Source of the DNA: an uncultured Ruminococcus sp.
GTDB lineage: Bacteria > Bacillota > Clostridia > Oscillospirales > CAG-272
NCBI GenBank assembly: GCA_902761695.1
Contig: CACWLT010000005.1
Coordinates: 1-36,585, forward strand
Direction of reading: 5' to 3'
Length of the DNA: 36,585 nt
Below the pieces are notes generated by a model that worked only from the letters and a program-made list of their open reading frames with translations, was not told the origin of the DNA and made no database searches. Of the stretch, positions 30,935 through 36,585 are shown one piece after another. The stretch's first letter is position 1; each line of letters opens with the position of its first letter. The position numbers were made by a program, and so were the translations under genes.

Positions 30935-32194
30935 TCATTCCCCGACAGTCATCAGCGCACCTATGAAGAACGGCTGATTCGTTTCGCGGTCGATCAGCAT
31001 ATAGACAAACGGGCGGTCCAGCGTGACGCGCTTCGGTTCGGGCATTTCCATAGCGCTTCCATCCATCATCTCCACAACCGTCGCCGCCCCCGCCTTCGTT
31101 CCCCGCTCGTTGACGGCAATGAAGGTCTTGTGCAGAACGCGGCCGATATAGATATTGCCCCCGGTCGACGTGCCGAGGCCCGAGAAATCCGCATCGGACG
31201 AATCGAACGCGGTCGGCATGCCCATGGCTTTCAGCACCTCGGACAACTCCGCGCCGTACTCCGCCTCAAACTTCGGAAGAGCCGCCTCCACCAGGGTCTG
31301 CTCCGCCGAGGACAGGATCTTTGTCAGTCTTTCCCCGTCCAGGGATGCGGCGTAGTCGGCAACCGTCGTTCCCTCCTTCGGGAGCAGGGCGGCGAAGGCG
31401 TATTTCCCTCCTTTGTAGGGCTTGACGAATCCCGCCGCGGCGTCCCCGTCCTCGAGGTACAGATACTCCCCGGAGTGCATGAAGTCGGCGGTCTGTTTCG
31501 TTCCGTCCGCAAGGGTGAAATCGCCGGGGCGGACCTGATACTCGTGATACGGCTCCGCCCACTCCCCGTCGAAGGCGAGGGCGTTGACCAGATACATGAC
31601 CGCTTCCTCCGGGATCTGATCGAGGATTTCGGGGATCATCCCGTCCGTGTTGTCCTTCACCCATCTGTTGATGTCTCCCCGCGTCCCCTCGTCGAACGGC
31701 GCGCGGAAAATCCCGGCTCCGAAATAATCGGCGTTGGTCTGCAGAAAGTCCCGGTTCACCGTAAAGCGCTCGTCGTCGGTAAACCAGATGGAGTTAGCCA
31801 GATAGAACCGCGGCTCCCCGTCGCCCGGATCGGGCTTACTGAGCAGGGACCGGAAAGCCGTATTCAGATCCCCCGCCGGAAGGCCGAGAACGGCCTCCAT
31901 TTCCGCAAGGGTTTCCCCCTTCGCGCCGTTTGCGGTCATGGAGAGCGCGGAGAGGACGGAGAGCGGCGAGACGAGGGTGTTTTCCCCGTCCTTCAGACTC
32001 TCCCGGAAAAGGCGGACGGCGAAATCGGCGGTCTTTTCGGATGCCGCGCGAAGATCATCCTCTTTCAATGCACTGCCCGCCGCCGGTGTGATCCCCGCCA
32101 TGAGGTCGGTGGAAGAGGAAGGCGCGGCGCATCCTGCGGCGGTGAGCGTCAGGCAGGTCATAAGCAGCGCTGCGGTAATGCGGAACAATTTCAT
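30935..32194 (-). CDS. Lipoprotein serpin (serine protease inhibitor)
   Basis: This 419-residue serpin traps target proteases as a covalent complex after cleavage of its reactive loop. It has a lipobox (TAAGC, Cys22) so it should be membrane-anchored outside the cell. Serpin blocks are clear: NTLVSPLSVLSALSMTANGAKGETLAEM (helices B-C), AFRSLL, FYLANSIWFTDDERFTVN (strand), FDGEWAEPY, and the loop hinge NERGTKAGAATVVEM followed by MDGSAMEMPEP and the C-terminal FVYMLIDRETNQPFFIGALM. By hinge counting, P1 is a small residue (Gly or Ala near DGSAM), which would favour elastase- or subtilisin-like targets; this is inference. GGGGGGT stands before the start. It heads a three-gene operon of exported proteins. 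Confidence 0.96.
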   Translation of the reverse strand: MKLFRITAALLMTCLTLTAAGCAAPSSSTDLMAGITPAAGSALKEDDLRAASEKTADFAVRLFRESLKDGENTLVSPLSVLSALSMTANGAKGETLAEMEAVLGLPAGDLNTAFRSLLSKPDPGDGEPRFYLANSIWFTDDERFTVNRDFLQTNADYFGAGIFRAPFDEGTRGDINRWVKDNTDGMIPEILDQIPEEAVMYLVNALAFDGEWAEPYHEYQVRPGDFTLADGTKQTADFMHSGEYLYLEDGDAAAGFVKPYKGGKYAFAALLPKEGTTVADYAASLDGERLTKILSSAEQTLVEAALPKFEAEYGAELSEVLKAMGMPTAFDSSDADFSGLGTSTGGNIYIGRVLHKTFIAVNERGTKAGAATVVEMMDGSAMEMPEPKRVTLDRPFVYMLIDRETNQPFFIGALMTVGE

Positions 32195-32348
32195 GGGTGT
32201 ACCCCCCGCTGTGATTCGGTTCTGCCCTTTAGACGCCGCGGGAAGTCTGTTTGTTCCGTGCTCCGTTCAAAATGGCATGACCAAACGGCACTCCCCCTGT
32301 CCGGGTTCCGCCGACGGTCATGCCTTTGCTTTTCATTCGCCGATACGG

Positions 32349-32573
32349 TTACAGCGCGTCGTGACAACACTGTCCGTATCCTTGCCGGTCAGTTCCTTCG
32401 GGCTGCAGATGAAGCGCGCCGCGGGAAGGTTCGGCCTGTCCTCCTCCGCCATCCTTTCCGCAGGAGGCGCAGAATCGTTTATCCGGCTTCACCTCAATCT
32501 TTGCCCCGCAGGACGCGCAGAATTTTGCCCCGTCCTCAAGCTGCGCCCCGCAGGATCTGCAGAATTTAGCCAT
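32349..32573 (-). CDS. Zinc-ribbon protein, probably frameshifted
   Basis: The 74-residue product has two and a half zinc ribbons: FCRSCG/FCASCG and RFCASCG, followed by a Gly-, Pro-rich tail that looks out of frame. A one-base shift near 32450 would continue into MAEEDRPNLPAARFICSPK...RCNRIGE, ending at 32333; that 39-codon frame begins with its own ATG (32450-32452). A full-length protein would read from zinc ribbons into this more natural-looking end. GGAGGAG precedes the start. Such zinc-ribbon proteins are small, intracellular and often fused to membrane domains; the role is unknown. It has its own strong promoter and faces no other gene. Confidence 0.65.
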   Translation of the reverse strand: MAKFCRSCGAQLEDGAKFCASCGAKIEVKPDKRFCASCGKDGGGGQAEPSRGALHLQPEGTDRQGYGQCCHDAL

Positions 32574-32635
32574 ATCCGTGCTCCTCCGTAAACCCGGGAC
32601 AATTGGTTACTCTATCGACCATTTCATCTTAAATA

Positions 32636-32664
32636 AATATACTCGATGAAGAATGGTCTGTCAA
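32636..32664 (-). promoter_or_regulatory. Sigma-A promoter of the zinc-ribbon gene
   Basis: On the minus strand a perfect TTGACA (32659-32664) and TATATT (32636-32641) are 17 bp apart. Confidence 0.85.
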
Positions 32665-32745
32665 GTTAAATCCGGTCGGTCCGGCTCTCCCGAGGGGGAA
32701 GGCGCGGGGAGGACACGGAGGAATGCCGGCGGAGGACGTCCGGGA

Positions 32746-33981
32746 TCAGCCGTAATGTCTTTCCAGCTCATCGCGGACGACGGCGGTCCAGCGGACGATG
32801 GCAGTCGGGTCGCCGCCCGTGGTTTCGAGGTCTTTCAAGGTAACGTCCCAAACGCATCCGTTGGCGTCGAAGCAGTCCATGACCTGCCGCAGCTCCCGGC
32901 GCGTGAAGTCCTCGTCCACACGGTACGAGCACGCGGAGGACGGGTTCGGCCGCCAGGACAGCACATAATCCCCGCCGATCTGCTCGGCGCATTTCTTCGG
33001 GTCCGCGAACGGGGAGACGGCGATACGGCGCAGGTTCTTCAGCCGCCGGATGATCGGGATCTTCTGCGTTAGATCCTCGCAGCAGCCGTACGCCGCCAAA
33101 CCGTACCGTTCGAGAATGGGCTGCTGATACCGGAACAGGAAGAAATCGAACATCTCCGGCCCGAAAGTCGTGAATTCCTGGGCGGCCATATAGCCCCAGA
33201 GCTGTCTGGTCGATACGGGGGTGTCTCCTGCCGACGGCGGCTGCAGTTCCCTGCAGTACGGCATTGCCTGATTCTGATGGTTGCACAGGCGGAATCCCTT
33301 CGCCGCCTCGGTCTGATCGATGTGCTCGAGGATCCGTCCGCTCATCCAGGACACAAGACCTGTGAGCCATTCCGGACGGTCATACGCGTCCCACATCAGC
33401 TCCTCGAGGCCGCGCAGCTGGGCCAGCTGGGTCGAGATATCGTTCAGCCACATGGAGCAGAGCGGCGCCTGCCTGTCCACGGCGATATCGAGGATCCCGC
33501 CGAGGACCTCCTCGTACCATGCCGTGCTGCGGGCGGTTTCCTCCTCGTTCACGCGGTATGGAAGCACATGCAGCTTCTCCGCGTCCTCCTCCTCGATGAT
33601 CGAAGGATGAAACGCCGCGGCCCTGACGTTCTTTCCCTCCCGCGACAAACCTGCCGACAGGCCGTACACGCCTTCCGGATTGACCTCCACGGCGGCGCGG
33701 ACGGTGATATACGGCTCAAGGATCGTGTCGTCGGCAAGCTGCCTGTACCAGCGGTTGAGCAGAAACTGCCGCTCCAGTCTCCTGAGGCGCGGATCTTCAC
33801 ACAGAAGCTCTTTCGATTCCGGATATTCGTCGAACGGGACGGAGCGGATATAGATCGGCGGGCGGGTAAAGCGCAGACTGTTGTGATCCGTCCACAGCTT
33901 CCGCCGGCGCTCCATCTCGGGGCTGAGGGCAAACTCCCGGGTTTCCTTCGCCAGCTCCCGGATGCGTCCAATATCATTCAT
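32746..33981 (-). CDS. Uroporphyrinogen decarboxylase-like family protein
   Basis: The 411-residue soluble protein has the look of the URO-D-like superfamily found in gut Clostridia, which includes corrinoid-dependent methyltransferase subunits (MtaA/MtbA-like) and many uncharacterised members. Suggestive features are the barrel-like C-terminal half with GLAAYGCCEDLTQKIPIIRRLKNLRRIAVSPFADPKKCAEQIGGDYVLSWRPNPS, which resembles the strand-turn pattern around the metal site, and Cys and His in RLCNHQNQ. The family call is tentative. The start at 33981 follows AAGGAGGAC; the frame is open further upstream but without a ribosome binding site. It is a single gene with a nearby promoter. Confidence 0.65.
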   Translation of the reverse strand: MNDIGRIRELAKETREFALSPEMERRRKLWTDHNSLRFTRPPIYIRSVPFDEYPESKELLCEDPRLRRLERQFLLNRWYRQLADDTILEPYITVRAAVEVNPEGVYGLSAGLSREGKNVRAAAFHPSIIEEEDAEKLHVLPYRVNEEETARSTAWYEEVLGGILDIAVDRQAPLCSMWLNDISTQLAQLRGLEELMWDAYDRPEWLTGLVSWMSGRILEHIDQTEAAKGFRLCNHQNQAMPYCRELQPPSAGDTPVSTRQLWGYMAAQEFTTFGPEMFDFFLFRYQQPILERYGLAAYGCCEDLTQKIPIIRRLKNLRRIAVSPFADPKKCAEQIGGDYVLSWRPNPSSACSYRVDEDFTRRELRQVMDCFDANGCVWDVTLKDLETTGGDPTAIVRWTAVVRDELERHYG

Positions 33982-34135
33982 TCCGTTGTCCTCCTTATCA
34001 GCATACCCTTTGCGGACGCCGGCCGGTTCTCCGGGGACAGTATGACGACGTTCCTCCCCCGACAGTCCCGTCCCGTTTTGTGCCGGTGCGGGACGGCAAG
34101 CGCCTGTGTACGGGGGAGGTATTCTTCCCGAAGCT

Positions 34136-34164
34136 ATTGTAGCACAGAATCCGCGCAAAAGCAA
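34136..34164 (-). promoter_or_regulatory. Promoter of the URO-D-like gene
   Basis: On the minus strand TTGCTT (34159-34164) and TACAAT (34136-34141) are 17 bp apart. The leader of about 150 bases to the start codon contains short GC-rich repeats but no riboswitch I recognise. Confidence 0.75.
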
Positions 34165-34188
34165 ACCCGACCCTTTTTTCGGGCATAC

Positions 34189-34275
34189 AAAAAAGCGGGA
34201 ACGATACCGAGAGGCGCACGGGCCGGTTTCGTATGCCCGGCAGACCTGATCGGTATTCCTGTTCCCGCGTTTTTA
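34189..34275. terminator. Large bidirectional terminator hairpin
   Basis: GCGGGAAC (34195-34202) pairs with GTTCCCGC (34261-34268), continuing inward through ATACCGA/GGTAT and CGGGC/GCCCG pairs. TTTTT follows on the plus strand and TTTTTT on the minus strand, so it can end transcription from the pseudogene region on the minus strand. Confidence 0.85.
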
Positions 34276-34331
34276 TCACGCGAAGCTGCCGCACGCCCCC
34301 TCATGGAAGGAACCGTGCCTGCGGAATTGCG

Positions 34332-35695
34332 TTAAAGCAGCCCTTTGAGGGGATTGACGGACGCGTCGGCGGAGAGAGGCGAGTTTTTTGGATCGGAGGG
34401 GTTTCTGTCCGCCCAGGACGGACGATTCCAGGGGCTCGGCGTGATCTCGCTCTGATAGTCCTCCGGCGTCTCGTCCTCGGGGTGACGCAGGAAGAGTTCA
34501 TCGGGATGGGACGAAAGCCGTGCCCGCTGACCGTCGTCCTTCCAGTATTTCTCCAGGTCGATCTGCCACGCGATGCGGGTGTTCCAGTCCACGAAGCCCT
34601 TGGACTTGTCGCCGCGCCCCTTGGCGAAGTCCTTGAGGTAGGTGTTGTCGTGGAAGGCCGGAATGGCGTACAGCTCGCGGGCGTATCCCCAGATATTCGG
34701 ATAGTCCGCAATGCGGCGCTTCACCGGACCGACGTTGCGGAAGTAGGAGAGATCCCAGCGCGCCAGGGTCACGAAAAAGCGGATGTCACTGTCGGTCACA
34801 TAATCGCCGAAGAGGAAACGGTTTGCGGAAAGCCGTTCTTCCAGCTTATCCATCGAGTCATAGAAATCGTCGAACGCCTCCGCATACGCCTCCCAGGACT
34901 GGCAGAACGCCATCCGGTAGTGGCCGTTGTTGACGTGGGGAAAGAGCCAGTCGTTCGACAGCGCGGCCCGGGCGATATTCAGAAGCTGTCTCTGCCCCTG
35001 CGAGAGATTCGCGCCGTCCCCGGTCAGAACGGTATCGTACCCGTTCTCCAGCTGGCGGATAAACCCGTCCGCGCCGGCAGCCTCAGCGGCTTCCTCCACC
35101 TCTTTATCCGTCGCGTCGAGGCGTCCGTAGCGGATGTTCTCCCGCACGGTCCCGGTGAAGAGGTGGGTGTCCTGCAGAACCATGGCGATGTTTCGGCGCA
35201 GAAAACCTCGCGGGATTTTCTCGATCGGGATGCCGTCCACGGTGATGGAGCCGTCCTGAATATCGTAGACCCGGGACAGCAGATTCGTCACCGTGGTCTT
35301 GCCCGCGCCCGTGGATCCGACAAAGGCGATCTTCTGCCCCGGCTTTGCCCGGAGGGACAGGTCGTGCAGAACGGTGGTCTCCGGCGTGTATCCGAAATTC
35401 ACATGGTCCAGCACGATGTTCCCCTCGAGCTTTTCGGGCAGGACCGTTTCCTCATCCGGGGCTTCCGGCGCCTCGTCCAGCACCTGAAAGATCCGCTCCG
35501 CCCCGGCAAGGGCAGCGAAAACAGTGTTCATCTGCATGGAGATCTCGTTGATCGGGCGGTTGAACTGGCGGGTGTAGTTGAGAGACACCGTCAGACCGCC
35601 GATATCGAATCCCCGCATGCCTCGAGGGTCATGAACAGCGGGCCGAGCAGGAAGCAGTACCAGTTTTTGCGGATATACGGCAGATATTTTTTCAT
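34332..35695 (-). pseudogene. Deletion-scarred ABC exporter / glutathionyl-hydroquinone reductase remnant
   Basis: Three gene pieces lie on one strand. From 35695 down to about 35618 is the N-terminus of an ABC exporter subunit (MKKYLPYIRKNWYCFLLGP...); that frame stops at about 35593. From 35618 the frame switches to the C-terminal membrane part and nucleotide-binding domain of the partner subunit (FNRPINEISMQMN, Walker A GSTGAGKTT, Q-loop VLQDTH, signature LSQGQRQ), broken before Walker B. At about 34950 it joins, in frame, the C-terminal helical domain of a glutathionyl-hydroquinone reductase-like protein (PHVNNGHYR, RIADYPNIWGYARELY), without its N-terminal catalytic thioredoxin-like half. 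The arrangement fits two deletions in an ABC-ABC-reductase row; a chimeric assembly would give the same picture. No working product is expected. Confidence 0.85.
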
Positions 35696-35736
35696 GAAAT
35701 ACCGATCCCGAGCCTGTGACGATTTTGAACGTCCTT

Positions 35737-35766
35737 ATTATATCGGCGGAATTGTGAATTTTTCAA
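35737..35766 (-). promoter_or_regulatory. Promoter of the broken ABC exporter unit
   Basis: On the minus strand TTGAAA (35761-35766) and TATAAT (35737-35742) are 18 bp apart, 42 bases before the ATG at 35695. It survives although the genes are broken. Confidence 0.75.
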
Positions 35767-35960
35767 GGACGGGGAGACATTTTTTGCCTGAGCCGTGAAG
35801 GAGGAAAAGCCTGTACGCGGATGCGCCCCGTCCGCAAATGATTTGAAAACCAGTGATCCGCTTGCCGGCGCATGGATAAAGCGGCGGGATCGGGACTGGC
35901 TTAAGGCACATCCCGCAGGCAGGGCTGAACGTCTGGCCGGTGGCCGGAAACAAGCGGACA
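35767..35960. other. Intergenic stretch with no gene seen
   Basis: Open frames on both strands here have no ribosome binding sites and odd amino-acid composition. GC-rich short dyads such as GCGGA/TCCGC and CGGCC/GGCCG occur, but no pattern I recognise. Confidence 0.5.
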
Positions 35961-35997
35961 GCAAAAAACAGGAAGGGTGGGAGATGACCATCCTTCC
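35961..35997 (-). terminator. Second minus-strand terminator hairpin
   Basis: GGAAGGATGG and CCACCCTTCC arms (35988-35997 with 35971-35980, one G-T pair) around a seven-base loop are followed on the minus strand by TGTTTTTTGC. Confidence 0.75.
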
Positions 35998-36077
35998 TTT
36001 GTGCATATGGGAAAAAACGACTTCGACAAGTGAAAGTGCGGGACCTCCACGCTGTACCTTCTGTTCTTCCTCCCTGA

Positions 36078-36137
36078 CAAAAATGCCCCCTTGGTGCAGA
36101 CACGCTTTTGCTTTCCCCTGTGTCCGTTCCAAGGGGG
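36078..36137 (-). terminator. Terminator of the PfkB kinase gene
   Basis: The perfect stem CCCCCTTGG (36129-36137 complement) / CCAAGGGGG (36086-36094 complement), with an inner GACAC/GTGTC stem, is followed on the minus strand by CATTTTTGTC. Confidence 0.82.
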
Positions 36138-36225
36138 ATATTGCGGATTCAGGCCGCTTTCATCGTTTTTCATGCGGAGGCGGCGCGTTTTGAGGGATAC
36201 GGGCAGCCGCAGACGGATTTCGGGG

Positions 36226-36585
36226 TCAGCGTCCGCGTGCCGCGTCGACAAAGGCCCGCGGGATCGCCTCGGTGTTCGACACGACGATGTTCGAGCGCTC
36301 CGTGGCGAAGCGGACGGCTCCGTCGATGTCCCCGCTCCGCATATAGCTGTGCAGGAAGGACGCGCCGAAGCAGTCGCCCGCGCCGACGGTGGATACGACG
36401 GGCACGTCCTCGGGCTTTCCGGACAGATGAACCGCGCCGTTTGGGTAATCGTAAACCGCCGAGCCGTCCGCGCCGAGAGTATAGACCAGCAGCTTCACAT
36501 GCGGGAACGCCTGCCGGACAGCCTCATCGAAGGGGAGCGCGGGATCCGTCAGACCGCAGTCGGAGAAGAAATGCGCCTCCTCCCG
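36226..36585 (-). CDS. PfkB family carbohydrate kinase, N-terminus outside the window
   Basis: The 119 C-terminal residues of a ribokinase/PfkB-type sugar kinase are present; the frame is open to the window edge. The segment VYTLGADGSAVY is the start of the ATP-binding part, and STVGAGDCFGASFLHSYM is PfkB signature 2, holding the catalytic aspartate (GAGD) and anion hole. The family position usually D in DTxGAGD is Ser here, as in some members. A GTG at 36498 could be mistaken for a start but the protein clearly continues upstream. Substrate unknown; fructoselysine, fructose or another sugar are all possible. Confidence 0.93.
   Translation of the reverse strand, partial: REEAHFFSDCGLTDPALPFDEAVRQAFPHVKLLVYTLGADGSAVYDYPNGAVHLSGKPEDVPVVSTVGAGDCFGASFLHSYMRSGDIDGAVRFATERSNIVVSNTEAIPRAFVDAARGR

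Noticed and set aside
33982..34331. A riboswitch in the leader of the URO-D-like gene
   Set aside because: No cobalamin-box or other known aptamer consensus could be found; only GC-rich short repeats and a terminator hairpin are visible.
35692..36251. Several 90-145-codon frames on both strands in the gap before the PfkB gene
   Set aside because: Overlapping each other and two intrinsic terminators, no ribosome binding sites, unnatural composition.

Overview
This window looks like chromosomal DNA of a GC-rich member of the Clostridia, probably a gut or rumen anaerobe of the Oscillospirales/Christensenellales type. The reasons are strong AGGAGG-type ribosome binding sites, sigma-A promoters with a 17-bp spacer, S-layer-homology (SLH) surface proteins, lipoboxes, YitT, Rrf2 and Gx/NusG-II/ApbE proteins, and much carbohydrate-related gene content. 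This placement is inferred from gene families; no rRNA or tRNA gene is present to confirm it.

Layout. 1-2294: glycolysis genes pgk (5' end cut by the window) and tpiA, separated by a structured non-coding element (copy A). 2389-5638: a transglutaminase-like protein, a second related element (copy B), and a convergent ferredoxin-fused aldo/keto reductase. 5787-8549: a two-gene carbohydrate unit, a TIM-barrel glycosidase-like protein and a beta-propeller glycosidase-like protein. 8683-11192: TraX-like membrane protein, HAD phosphatase, lipoprotein and TerB-like protein. 11263-15852 (minus): a surface operon of lipoprotein, SLH-transglutaminase-like and SLH-SH3-NlpC/P60 proteins. 16177-19309: yitT, a MITE-like element, then a minus-strand apbE/NusG-II/Gx operon resembling part of flavin-based extracellular electron transfer loci. 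19472-24343: miaA and a very large GH38 alpha-mannosidase. 24576-25936: yccF and a zinc-type macrodomain ADP-ribosylhydrolase. 26154-27092: a metallo-beta-lactamase-fold protein whose reading frame continues through an in-frame TGA into a rubredoxin domain. 27209-34000 (minus): a small unknown protein, Rrf2 regulator, another propeller glycosidase-like protein, a serpin/lipoprotein/surface-protein operon, a zinc-ribbon gene and a UroD-like protein. 34332-35695: a pseudogene made of pieces of two ABC exporter genes and a glutathionyl-hydroquinone reductase. 36226-36585: the C-terminal end of a PfkB sugar kinase.

Two things stand out. First, the TGA at 26979-26981 sits exactly where rubredoxin needs the second cysteine of its first CxxC knuckle, and the rest of the rubredoxin is intact downstream. 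Selenocysteine insertion is the attractive reading, with a nonsense mutation or sequencing error as the alternative. Second, elements A and B share a nested hairpin architecture whose closing stems are conserved in sequence while some stem arms change in a base-pair-preserving way, which points to selection on structure.

Most genes appear to sit in short operons with their own recognisable promoter and intrinsic terminator. No prophage, CRISPR array, transposase or plasmid function was seen.
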